A stretch of 64,000 nt of DNA, from NCBI GenBank assembly GCA_038501785.1, contig JBAMJR010000047.1, positions 8,397,501 to 8,461,500 on the forward strand, written 5' to 3'. The notes under the pieces are model-generated. The model worked only from the letters and a program-made list of their open reading frames with translations, ran no database searches and was not told the DNA's origin. This stretch comes from Myoxocephalus aenaeus (lineage: Eukaryota; Chordata; Actinopteri; Perciformes; Cottidae). Both the position numbers and the translations under genes were made by a program. This document shows, piece after piece, positions 12,498 through 62,154 of the stretch (within the stretch, counting starts at the first letter, position 1; each line of letters begins with the position of its first letter).

Positions 12498-12765
12498 CAA
12501 CACAAACATAACTGAAGTGTTTATTTCACCAGGCAGACTTTAGTATTGGACAATAAAAGGCTTCGTCACAATAGAAGGGGGAATCTTGATGAATTTAATA
12601 TGCGTCTGATGTAGATTTGTTTACAATAGAAAACAAAAAAGCCAAACTAGGGTAGAGCATTGGGTAAAATATATATTTACATTTTCACTGGAATAACTGT
12701 AAATCCAATGGTTTTAAATCACACCATATTCAGTCATCAAAGGAGATTGTAGGTTGAATTTGTTC

Positions 12766-12771
12766 TTTAAT
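12766..12771 (-). promoter_or_regulatory. Candidate NOP58 poly(A) signal (ATTAAA)
   Basis: On the minus strand ATTAAA occurs about 130 bases after the NOP58 stop codon. It is the nearest reasonable hexamer. This is position-based inference only. Confidence 0.35.
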
Positions 12772-12902
12772 GTGCACTTTTTTCTCTTGATGTTCAGAAA
12801 CAGGCACTCAATACAGCTTTGCCCTTATTAGATATAAATGTATGACACAAAACTAAAATGACGTAAAAACTAAAACAGAAAATATATACAATGTCCACTA
12901 TT

Positions 12903-15900
12903 TCACTCATCATCTCCCTCCTTGGTCTTCTTTTTCTTCTTCTTCTTCTTTGTTGACTGAGAGAGAGAACAGAAGTGAGCACAAAAACAAACCGTGGTAA
13001 TCTCGTATGAAAAGTCTGTAGATCAGGGTTAAACAGATCCCTACCTCTGTAACTGCGACCTCTTCCTCTTCATCTTTTGGTTCTTCGGGTTCCTCCTCCT
13101 TGTCCTTCTTTTTCTTCTTCTTTTTCTTGGGAGTCTCCTCTGGTGGTGCTTCTTCTTCTTCTACAGAACATGGAGGAAAAAGGAAGATATTGAGCATCAT
13201 AATCTTCATTGTGGGCACTTCACCACAAGATGGCATTTGTTTCCATTCTACCCACCTTCTTTCACTGCTTGTTTTTTGGCCTTTTTGGATTTGACAATCG
13301 GTGTTGCGGGCTCCTCAGCCTCTTCTACCTCCTCAAACTTCCTCTTCTTTGAGGTGGAGGGAATAGTAGAATCGCCGGATGGATCGTAAACTCTCACTTC
13401 ACTGTGGAGAAACGAGAGGGTCAACATCGTTCATATTTATATGTGGGAATATGTAATTGTTGTAATATGTAATTGTTGTTCAGGAGTATTAACCTCTTGT
13501 GCTGGTATTTGTCTGCCATTGCCATTGCTTTGCCCGTTCCACTGATTCTTCGGATCTGAGAAGAAAAATAAATATAAGATAAGATGACCAGCACAAAAAA
13601 AGCCCAGAGCCGATATAAGCCGAATAAACCAAATTAACCAGCACGTAGGGCTGGACTATAATTCTATTTGACAATTTAGCATCTTTTAGTCATGTCGTGA
13701 TGAAATCATTTGATATTGTGCACGAAAGCAAATACTAAGTCTAATTTGTGTATCTTTTAGCAACTTATATGGAGCGTAACCTCATAAGACAAAATGCTTT
13801 ATACGTACATTCGAGCGATCATTTTGACAAAGAAAAAATAAATCTTTCTCTTGCAGTTGTACTTACTCCTTTCTCCTCCAGGTGGCGCAGCCTGACCTCC
13901 AGTTTGGCCCGGTTCTCCACTCCCATTTCGGCATTGGTGTCTTCTCCCAGAGCGTCGTAGCGAATAGCCAGGGCTGCTTTAGCTGCCAGCATTCTGGAGA
14001 TCTGGACAGATATTACAAAAAACAGCGGTCATGTTTATGTCTCACCACCAGACTGACGATCACTTAGTCCAGTCACAAGTCCTTCCGGTCTTACCTTGCC
14101 CTTATTCTTGGCGCTGGTCTGGCCCACGAGGGAGGCATGGTAGATGAGACCATACTTGGGTGTGTCTTTGCGAGTCTTCAGGGCCCTGAACAAAGCCTTC
14201 TCTGCTCCGAGGATCTGCACCGTGGAGGCTGGATGCTTGGCCAGATTCAGTAGGGAACCTTGCAGCAACAGGAAAGGCAGGTTAGCACGTTGCTCTCTCT
14301 GGTACCTGCTCCTTGGTCCCGAAGACACAAGCTCAGATGAGGTAGTGACTTAAAACCATCAATCTTTATCAGGAAATCGACATCATGTCGTCATCATCAC
14401 CGCTTGGCTGGTTTTCACAACGTCACCTCTCTACGACTCACCTGCATGCGAGATGAGACGGGCTCCGACCAGCTCGCCCACCATCACGGTCAGGTTGGGG
14501 GCGATGGCCGTCATTCGGTTCTTCAGGTACTCGTACAGCTGAGTGCGGTACTCCGTGATGTCAATTACCTACAGAAGAAGAGATAAGATGTATTACAGCT
14601 GCCAGCAGGTAGTGGGGTCAAAGCAGTGCTGTAACCTGCGACTGTTCAGATGAGGTAGTGACTGAAAACCCACATGTTGTTTCAGGGTAAAGACGACATG
14701 TCGTCATCATCACTACAGTCTATGTGTTGACCGGTAAGAAAGAGACAAACCTGATCGCACAGGTGCCTGATGTTGCCGATGTCCTGCTCCGACACTTCTG
14801 TTCCCATGGAGATCTCGGCGGCTAGTTTGACCTCAGCCTCGATTTCCTCGGGGAGGATGTCCGACAGATCGGAGCCGGCCACGTTCGTGCGGTCGCCTAG
14901 GAGACACACTTGGTTACTCGGGAATTGTTGGTTATGCATCTTACAGCGGATCTAGGAACCATTGCGGAAATGAGCGGGGGGAAAAAAAAAAAAAAAAAAA
15001 GTACTGCTGAACTAAACCGTTACATACTCACACAGTTTTGCTGTTTGCACCCACTTGGGCCTCCAACTTTGCAGTAGTGCAATACTAAAATCATCGACAT
15101 ACGTCTTAAAATAGTTATGGGCAAATGCAAATTATTATTTTTACCTATTTTGCGGACAGCTTTGCAGTAGACCATGTTGTCAGTGACTACCTTTCCCAGC
15201 TCAGGAAAGTGCCAGCCGTACCACTCTCTGCAGCGCATCACGTAGTTGTTGAGCTCCTTATCCAGGTCGTCCAAAAGACCTGAAGAGGCAATGGCAAAAA
15301 AAAAGTCAAACCACATATTCTAATACAGGGCGTGCGTGACCGTACGTCTGCCCCCCCCCCCCATGAAAAGAAAATGTGATAATGAAAAAGGGTAATTAGT
15401 GAATATTGTTACTTACAGATGGCCTGCACAATCATGGTGTCCACTTTGTCTGGACTGAACTTCAGCTTGTAGCGGGATAAACTGGAGAACACAGAAAGAT
15501 GAGTTATTAATGAGTTATTTCACACAGCATTTCGTATTCCTGCGCTCAGGGAGATTTCTGCCTCAGCGGTAGTGACGAATGCTGAGGATAATCCACATGG
15601 GAGATTTCAGACAGCAAGAGTAATCATAAGCAGCGCCCCGGTTATGAGTCGACGGGTCTGTGCGTTACGTACCTGTGAGCTAATCCGAGAGACATGGCGC
15701 TGATCTCCTTGGGAGGAAGGCCGGTGATGAGGTTCTCCATCTGACTCCTGATGCACCTCATCAGCTCTGCTACGGCAGAGTTGTGGACACAGCTCAGTTC
15801 CAGCTTTTCCTGAAAAACCAGAGCCGATTAGGAGGCAGAACTCTTGCATTTAACGCGTAGACCGACATGCGTAGCAATCGAGTCACTTACTTTGATGACC

Positions 15901-17255
15901 CCGCCGAGTTTTGCATCGCTGATGGCCAGCTGCTCGTGAGCCTCTGTGGCCACGACCTTCTTTAGCACTTTCTTCAAACTCTTGCCAATTTTTCCCTCGG
16001 TAAGGGCAGTGGCAGCTGTGGGGCAGAGGTTGGGAACACCATATTAAATACAGAAACAAATGCATAAAACCACAAAACAGTCAAATAGGCTCACATAATT
16101 ATAGTTAACATCTGATCCAATCCTTTAAAACCACATGGGCCCTAATTAGGGGACCCTAGAATTCCGAATTCTAGAATTTGTACTGTTTGCCATCTTTACT
16201 CTTAACCAGTAACATATACAGTGGTAATAACACATCTGAACAAAAGTGTTACTTTTTATTTTGATACAAATATTATTAAAATAGACATTGTGGTTGCAGA
16301 TATACTCTGTTTTTTAGTTTGGGAATGCAACTTTGCCCAATTAAAGAAAAATTAGCTTTTTATAAGGTTAATGTTTCATCTTCGCCATCTAAACTAAGTG
16401 CTGACATTAAATGACATGGTCATGCTTTAGTCAGACAGAAACATCAAAGACAATTCTCGTTACCTGCCAAGGCCTCTGTGGTGTCCTGAAACTTTTCAAA
16501 GTGCTTCAGCTTCACACTGGCAGGGGCAGAAAGAAGAAACAGTTCAGACATGTTTTACATGAGCTACAGTATCACATGACGACAACCGGGTGATTTCATG
16601 GGAACTTCTCTACTTACATTTTGTTCGCCTTTTCAGGAGTTTCAAACTCCTTATACAGGCTGTCCACTTGCTCCAGCTTGGATTCATCAAGGACCTTAAA
16701 TATAACAGAAGCTCTGTTAGTTGCCATGCATTAAAAAAGTGGCGGGGTGCACAAGTAAAACCAACACTAGTATGGAAATGTCTTTAGATGTATGGCTATA
16801 AAGTTACATTCTCCTCAAAAGGTATTGATCATATCACGAGTTTCACTAAAGTTGCAAGATGGATGTGACCGTTGAATGCTTTGAGAAGAGTCCCTTCCCT
16901 TAAGTTAACTTAGCCTCAACATGCACACGTGGTTACAGGGCCTCCACTCTACCATGCTGCGTTAGCTCAAACGTTAGCAAAGCACTCGCCACGTCACATG
17001 CAAAACGTTAAATTAGCCCGTGCACGTGCCTAAACACAAATAAAAAAGCATTACTATTTAAGTCTACTCGCTACCGTTAACGTTACATACGAGGGAAGCG
17101 ACGTGCACGTGGGCAGCTAGCCACGAGGCTAACCTAAGCTAACGCGTGCAGCTAATGAGTACAAAATGAATTATTGTTTCTGTGACACGACACAGAGGAC
17201 GAATGCACACCTTGAAGATCGCATATCCAGCGGCGGTCTCGAACAACACGAGCAT
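12903..17255 (-). CDS. nop58: NOP58, box C/D snoRNP core protein (complete)
   Basis: Fifteen coding exons, in transcript order: 17211-17255, 16618-16694, 16464-16516, 15891-16015, 15673-15809, 15417-15481, 15145-15279, 14751-14896, 14442-14568, 14095-14258, 13867-14001, 13494-13555, 13256-13401, 13045-13160, 12903-12956. All junctions are in phase and give 528 residues against 529 in human. The N-terminus is MLVLFETAAGYAIFK. A coiled-coil segment precedes the Nop domain, which reads MRCREWYGWHFPELGK then AAEISMGTEVSEQDI and HAGSLLNLAKHPASTVQIL. The C-terminus is a KKE/D-rich tail of long lysine and glutamate runs, as in other NOP58 proteins. NOP58 binds box C/D RNA with NOP56, fibrillarin and SNU13 in the nucleolus and directs 2'-O-methylation of rRNA. 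Three introns carry C/D snoRNAs. The exon 12 donor is gttaat, unusual but in frame. Confidence 0.98.
14328..14406 (-). ncRNA. snord11: Box C/D snoRNA, SNORD11-like copy 2 (18S guide)
   Basis: Minus-strand box C/D snoRNA in the NOP58 intron between exons 9 and 10. Box C is GTGATGATGA; box D is CTGA, with AGTCACTACCTCAT directly before it. A terminal stem CAAGC/GCTTG flanks the boxes. The RNA ends about 69 nt upstream of the 3' splice site, the usual spacing for intron-processed C/D snoRNAs. The guide GTCACTACCTC is complementary to the conserved 18S rRNA stretch GAGGTAGTGAC. The +5 rule points to the first G of GGTAG, the residue I recall as human 18S G509, the SNORD11 target. Human NOP58 also hosts SNORD11. 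Confidence 0.88.
14640..14720 (-). ncRNA. snord11: Box C/D snoRNA, SNORD11-like copy 1 (18S guide)
   Basis: Minus strand, in the NOP58 intron between exons 8 and 9. Terminal stem GACTGT/ACAGTC, box C GTGATGATGA, box D CTGA preceded by the same guide GTCACTACCTC as the neighbouring copy. The 3' end lies ~71 nt before the 3' splice site. The predicted 18S target nucleotide is identical to that of the other copy, so the two are paralogues in adjacent introns. The interior (D' region) differs more than the guide, as expected if only the D guide is under selection. Confidence 0.9.
15558..15633 (-). ncRNA. snord70: Box C/D snoRNA, SNORD70-like (18S guide)
   Basis: Minus strand, in the NOP58 intron between exons 5 and 6. 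Box C is ATGATTA (one change from RTGATGA), box D is CTGA, and the terminal stem is CTGCT/GGCAG. The guide TTCGTCACTACC immediately upstream of box D pairs with 12 nt of 18S rRNA, GGTAGTGACGAA. The +5 rule selects the A of GGTA, three nucleotides 3' of the SNORD11 target, which fits human 18S A512, the assigned SNORD70 target. It ends ~76 nt before the 3' splice site. Human SNORD70 is also in a NOP58 intron. Confidence 0.8.
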
Positions 17256-18068
17256 GTTGGCGGCAGCTCAGGTCCTTCAGCAGAAAGTGTGCGATCTCTA
17301 TGTCGCGAGCCTTCTGGCTTTTCCACTCTCCACGATGCTGCTCTCACTCTGTGTGAGGCGCACGCGGCAAGAGGCGAGCACCAGGAAACTGCTGGGTTGC
17401 CAGGTCCGGTGCCTCGACATCCCCCGATATCAGACATATTTTGTGATGTTATGTTTGATTAAAAAAAAGACTACCCTGTATGGAACATTGATTTTCATCA
17501 ATATGAAAAATATCAACTTAATACGTTATTAACAAGTCAACATTGCAACTATCTATGTTTCATTGAATAGTTAACTCAGTGAGCTGGCTACTGGAAAACG
17601 AGGTACAACCTAATTTATGACAGTAACTGCAGTTATTTTAGTTTTTCAAAACATATCGGGCGTCCCGTTACTTTATGTACAATTATGTACAATAATGTAA
17701 AATAAATTCCACACGAGTTTTCTCCACAACCTGGCAACCCAAAAGATGACGTTCGTGTCAAATCTCGCGAGACATTTTTGCACGAGGAAATAATACTTTT
17801 TTAGTAAAACCTAAAACACAAATGCCGTTGCAGTGGAGCATGGCATATTCAGCTTCAACAAAACTTCCACAGCTACTGGGGGACGTTCATATTTTTTTAT
17901 TTTACTTGTGTTCATATGTTCGATGCACTTCCTGCTATCCCGGAAGTGACGAACGTGTGCGTAAACTCGAGGCAAAACATGCACATGTGAGAGCTGCGTG
18001 GCGAGAAACCAACATTTACTTCAAATACACTTCACTGTCGACGCGAAGAAAGAACTCGGGTGCGAAGT
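17256..18068. promoter_or_regulatory. Divergent NOP58/NUFIP1 intergenic region
   Basis: 813 bp separate the two start codons, which point away from each other. It must hold both promoters and 5' UTRs. No TATA box is obvious. I could not place transcription starts. The short distance makes a shared (bidirectional) promoter possible; this is inference. Confidence 0.5.
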
Positions 18069-19965
18069 ATGAATGAACAGGGACATTATCCTGCGCCGGA
18101 CTTCGGTTGTCCGCCTCCAAATTCCTTCCAAAATTTCCAGCAGCCGCACGCGAGCGGCTTCCAGCCCAGCATGTGGATCTGGGGAGAGACGTCCGAGCCC
18201 GGTCGAGACCAGAGGGACCCGGCGGGACGGCACCACGGCGGACAGGCGGAGTGTGGTTTCCCCTCAGGCCGTGGGAGCTATGGACAGAAACGTCCACACG
18301 GTGAGTAGTCATATATATATAGATTAGGAAAGTAATGATTAAGTCTAGTAATGATCATATAGAAAACAGCTAAAAAATATCTGTAAATATCACATTTTAC
18401 CAAGTTTTACTTGGATTTTCTAAATCTCAGCCACCCTTAGGGTCAGCAATATCATACTGTAGTTTGATTGATGTCTCTGTTAGTCATACAGGCTGCATGG
18501 GTTCCTGAAGTCTATGAGGAGTTAATGCATCTGTCATCATGACCATATGAGTAATGTTTTGTTTTTTTAGACATCCAATCTTTTAAAACACTGTGGGGGA
18601 AAGTATAGTATTGGTGTCAAAAACTTGCAGTCTTCTCAGACCAAACTGAAATTAGCCCAATGACATCACTATGACATCATCAGGGTTGTTTCTCACTTGA
18701 CAAGGTGCCTTCAGAAGACATAGTTTACCACTGACGGGTGAACTGAGCTTGATGTGTAACATTGGCGAAGTGCCCCTTTTTTAATAGTCAATCGTCAATA
18801 ACATTGTCACATTATTATTATTAAGAATGAAGAGATATGGTAAATGGACCCGTACTTGTATAGCGCTTTTCTAGTCTTGCGACCACTACATGACATCATT
18901 CAACCATTCACACACTGATGAGAGGAGCTACCATGCAACACATCAGGATTATCAACCATTCATACAACGAAGGCGTAGCTACGGGAGCAATTTAGGGTTA
19001 AGTGTCTTGCTCAAGGACACATCGACATGGGCTAGCGGAGCCGGGGATCGAACCGCCGACCCTCTGATTGAAGGACGACCCTGCTCACCACTGAGCCACA
19101 GTCGCCCTGATGATGTGTGTTTGTTTGTGCTATGCCGTCTTCAGGTCAAAACTTTGGTCGTGAATGGCAACGCGGTGGGAGACAGAGTTATGGAGCCCCC
19201 AACAATCAAGGGAAAAAGGTATTTATCTGTTGGAACACTACCACTTTCATAATTGTTTATCAAACAACAGCAGTACGCTCTACAGCCACAGCTGATCTGT
19301 CTGTAATCCACAGCAGAAAAACAAGAAAGAACCAGAGTATTCCCATTTCTGCGACACATGTGACCGCGGCTTCAAACACCAGGAGAAGTACGATGAGCAT
19401 GTTTCTCAACATGTCACGGTAATTTAATATATCTTTTAAAATCTAGAATAAAAGTATAGACCGCTTGTTATTATTTTTTTAATTTATGGAAGTCAAATCT
19501 CTTTTGCAGTGTTCTGTGCCCGACTGCACCTTCATGGCTCATGAAAAACTAGTCAGCATCCACTGGAAAAACGTAAGTGAAACAACTCGCTGTGTGTCTG
19601 AAAACTCTTTTCCCTTTTAGTTAATATCAGTCTTTTTAATGTCCTGACTGCAGAACCATGCACCGGGCGCTAAGAGGATCAAGCTGGACACACCGGACGA
19701 GATTACGAAATGGAGAGCGGAGAGGCGCAAGTCAGTATTCTAATTTATCTTTGAACTATTAATGGCATTCTATCATGAGACGATCAACATTTTCCATGTT
19801 GTGTTTGTACATAGATGTAATGAAACATGTATTAACAATTTGACTTTCCAGAAACTATCCAACACTTCAGAATATGGAAATGAAGAAGAAAGTGATGGAG
19901 GTGCGGGAGGAGACAGGAGCCGTTCTGGAGACAGCTCAGTTTGGGTAAATCTACAAATGCGTGGG

Positions 19966-19998
<33 letters not shown>

Positions 19999-22204
19999 TC
20001 CTTTTATTGCTAACAGAAACAAGAGTATATCCAGACTCACTCAGAGCGAATATTTTACTTGCAGGCGGATGAGAGGCAGAGGGCGGGGTCGAGGCCGTGG
20101 CTGGGGAAACAGAGGGTCCCGTGGGCGTCACCCTCAGGGCCCTGACCCATCCAGCAGTGACACAGAGAGACCTCCGCCCCTCACCCAGCCCCGCAGGGAC
20201 TTTGATCCACTGGGAGCGCTGGCCAGCAGCGATCATGGTGAGTGACTCGTCTGACGTGCACAGGACCCCGGTATTCAAACAAGACGGTAAACAGTCCCCT
20301 AAAATATGTCCGCGCGCCTTTATTCTCACGCCTTGGTTGGTTTCATACGGTTTATGTTGTAGAAAATGGTAATTGATGTGTTTCTCATGTGCTTCAAGAT
20401 TCTGACCGAGAGGAGCCAGCCCCTGAGTCCAGACCTGGTTTCCTGGTTGTGGCTCCCAAACGGATGAGCTCAGCTCTGGGCTCCCTGGTGGCCAACTATG
20501 GCTCCATGAGTGAAAGTGATGAGGAACCAGACGGTGAGTTTGCCACCGTGCTCAAGACTACTTTCTGTAAAGTAACATAATCTTTACAAACAAACACCAC
20601 TTTTATGATTTTTGAATTTGATGGCAATCGGCAGAAGTAAAAAGCGACTGTTGGGGTATAAACAACCTTCACTATGATCACATGACTTCACAGCCACACA
20701 TAAAAGCTTCAATAATCCTGAGTGGTGCATTTACTATTACTTTTGACTATTTTATGTCTTAGAACAGATCGTTGCTTGTGTTAACAAAAGCTTTTAGGAC
20801 TCATTCCTGCAGAACTCTGTTCTCTGAATGAAGCACTTGAAGTTGATCACCATATTTGAGGAAGTTGATGTACTTAAATAAAAGCATCCGCTAAATAAAT
20901 ATAATGTAATGTAGTTATACCTTTCCTGTAGTGCTGGCATGTGCCAGTAAGAATAGGCATACTGCACTAAAACAAGAGTGGCATATCACTTTTTAATCTT
21001 ATTAAGTGGAAAGGTGACTTTGTGTTGTGTTTTTAATTAAATCATAGCATTAGGGGATTCCGTCATGAGTCTGGAAAATCGTATAAAGTATGGAGAATAC
21101 AAGTCGATAACTTCCAAGTCTGGAAAGGTTTGTAAATGGGGAAATTACACTTATTCAACCTCTATATAAATAACTAGAGTGACAAATCTTTGGTCATAAC
21201 TATTCATCTGAACTCCAGATAATGAATAATGTAATTGCATTCGACCCCAAAAAAGACTATATTATAGGTAGGTTGTTTTGATTCTGTTACACATTGATAG
21301 ACAAAATACAAATTGGGAGATATACATGTAACAGGAAAAAAAACACACCTAAAATCTATCATGATTCTTTTTTCCTGTGTTTCAGCCATCCCTATTCAGA
21401 GAGCCAAAGACCTTGTGCAAGAAAACCAGGCTCTCCTAAACGCAATACCGCGAAAGCCTCAGGACAGAGGACCCTCTAGGGCCCCGGAAACCTCTTCACA
21501 GGTTACAGAGGCCCTTCACACTCCTCACGGCGGAAGAGGAAGAGGAAGAGGGGGAAGAGGACGAGGAGGCAGAGGAGGAAGGGGCGGTAGAGGAGGATAC
21601 CAAGATACACCGCAGACGCGTCGTCCCACTCTACTCGAGATGGTATTATTATACAAGCATATTTCACAGGATTTTAAATTGAGACAATAACATGGTATTT
21701 AAATGTAGATGATCTAGATAATGCAGCATCTCTATTTTCTTTCACTCTGTTTAGTTACTGGCCCCAGATATCCGCCACGAGAGGAATGTCCTACTGCAGT
21801 GTGTGCGCTACGTTGTCCGAAGCGACTTCTTTGGCCTGGAGAGCAGACCTGAGGACCAGAGGGGGGTGAAGGATAAAGTCCCACCGGCGATCTCAGCCGG
21901 AGAACGCGCAGGGAGGTTTACCCCTCTGGTTGGTGCACAGAGAAGTCCGGCAGGAGTTAATAATCAGGAGGAGTTAGAAACAAGTAATGCTGTTGTGGTG
22001 GACCAGTATTTGCGTGCACGCTCAGGACCTTCTCAGGATCCTCCTGTGGACTCAGCAGCCAGTGTGGAGCCAGTTACAGGACATTTCATCCGAAATGCTG
22101 AAGAGACCACTGACATCTATTCAACGGGCATAGACGAAATCAGATCTACCTCTAATACTTACGATGATGAAATATGGGAGAGCCCTGGTGCTATTATGTC
22201 CTAG
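18069..22204 (+). CDS. nufip1: NUFIP1, box C/D snoRNP assembly factor (complete)
   Basis: Ten coding exons: 18069-18300, 19145-19218, 19314-19418, 19510-19572, 19654-19730, 19852-19944, 20065-20237, 20399-20533, 21386-21642, 21755-22204. In-phase total is 552 residues. ATG at 18069 is chosen because the only in-frame upstream codon option is GTG. A disordered, glycine- and proline-rich N-terminus leads into a C2H2 finger (C-x2-C-x12-H-x3-H, exon 3) and a second Cys/His pair set (C-x4-C-x11-H-x4-H, exon 4). Next comes the conserved block ending RRKNYPTL (exons 5-6), the PEP/Rsa1-like segment that in orthologues binds SNU13. RG-rich tracts follow in exons 7 and 9, then a conserved C-terminal helix region near LLAPDIRHERN. 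NUFIP1 works with ZNHIT3 and R2TP to assemble box C/D snoRNPs in the nucleus. Its divergent neighbour NOP58 is a client. Confidence 0.95.
18839..19108 (-). mobile_element. tRNA-derived SINE, full-length-like
   Basis: Read on the minus strand it starts gggcgactgtggctcagtgg (A box) with ggttcgatccccggctccgc (B box). The body follows with gtgtccttgagcaagacac and ends in a module containing aaaagcgctatacaagtac. This structure is typical of abundant fish tRNA-SINEs. It lies in NUFIP1 intron 1. The tRNA-like head is not a functional tRNA gene. Confidence 0.85.
19968..20001 (+). repeat. (TTTC)n microsatellite
   Basis: Eight or so tetranucleotide units in NUFIP1 intron 6, 23 bases after the exon 6 donor. 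Confidence 0.9.
20534..21385 (+). other. NUFIP1 intron 8
   Basis: AT-rich. A short stretch at about 20878-20920 (taaaagcatccgctaaataa and a taatgtaatg run) resembles the tail of a common fish repeat. Nothing else recognised. Confidence 0.4.
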
Positions 22205-22378
22205 CAAATCACTGAACTGGATTGATTATCATATTAATTATTTTGTTCTGAAGCATGAAAGTGAGACATCTGTCTTTCAAAGATTTAAAGTTGTTATTTT
22301 TCAAGGACTATTATTTTTGATGTGATGTTAGTTTGACTAACAATATCCAGTTATATTTTTGTAACATGCTTTATAATG

Positions 22379-22406
22379 AATAAATATGTTTTTGTTATGC
22401 AATAAA
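22379..22406 (+). promoter_or_regulatory. NUFIP1 poly(A) signals (two AATAAA)
   Basis: AATAAA at 22379-22384 and again at 22401-22406, ~175-200 bases after the NUFIP1 stop codon. Either could be used. Confidence 0.7.
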
Positions 22407-22864
22407 TCGTATAAACTATTGATCATATCAGTTGTACAAATGTTTGTTTTATTCTATTTGAAGCTTTATTTCTGGATATGTTTATGATGTAGTTTGAGTT
22501 AGAAAACGAAAGGAAATCCATGTTAATTATGTGTGTGTGACGCTCTTTATTATATCATATTTGCAGTAACAAATATCACAACATAAACATTTGTTGAGTA
22601 AAGGCCAGAAGATGAGATTTTAGGTTTATTAAACTATCCATGTCGCAAATGATTAACGTCACACCAATGGAAAGATAGAAACTGAAATTAATTATTTTTA
22701 GGAAACTTTGAATAATTAAACCCTGTATTAACACTTATGGTGTAATAACAATACATCCCTCCGATATAAACACGACGCTTTGGTTCTATAGGTTTACTGG
22801 CAGCATTGTCAAAAGCTGCACCGTCCTCATGGACTGCCCAAGGTTGTAAAACGAGCGCCCCTCC

Positions 22865-22877
22865 GTCGCCTGGAAAC
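22865..22877 (+). promoter_or_regulatory. RFX X-box-like motif upstream of CFAP47
   Basis: GTCGCC-T-GGAAAC matches the X-box pattern GTNRCC-N0-3-RGYAAC with one mismatch (A for Y). It lies ~172 bp ahead of the CFAP47 start codon, where RFX sites of ciliary genes usually sit. A second perfect half-site AGCAAC lies at about 22909. Binding is untested. Confidence 0.45.
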
Positions 22878-23048
22878 CACCTGAGCTGCTCGCCTCTAAC
22901 GTTCGGGTAGCAACAGTACAGTTGACTATCGGTATGCGAGACATTAAGCAGGTGACATTGGACAACAACTTGTCATTCAAGTTACGTTAATGAGAAGAAC
23001 GATACATGTGTGGCGTCTGTAAGTAGGTAGCAATTAGAAAGTCCTATA

Positions 23049-61897
<38,849 letters not shown>

Positions 61898-62154
61898 GTG
61901 AGGAGCAGGAGAGAATGAATTACTCAGTGTGTGCGTGTGCGTGCGTGCGTGCGTGCGTCTGCTGCTTATTAATAGCGTTCCTAGAAGCATTTAATTAATT
62001 ATGACTCATTTTAGATGATACTTCCGAAATTATAAACTGCTTTCTTGGAAGAGAGTGGTAATCCTGAATTGACAGCAACCAAAAAGCATGTTTGAACTGC
62101 ATCTTTGACAAATTATATCACACATTAAAAGTTTGAGGTTAGAAAATCCACATT

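Noticed and set aside
14897..15144. Search for a fourth snoRNA in NOP58 intron 7
   Set aside because: A GATGATTTT box-C-like string occurs, but no D box or terminal stem lies at the right spacing.
16156..16174. Small palindrome ctagaattc/gaattctag
   Set aside because: Nine-bp arms are too short to stand out from chance, unlike the 15-31 bp cases.
18839..19108. Possible tRNA gene on the minus strand
   Set aside because: The A and B boxes belong to a tRNA-derived SINE; the rest does not fold as a cloverleaf and is followed by a SINE body and tail.
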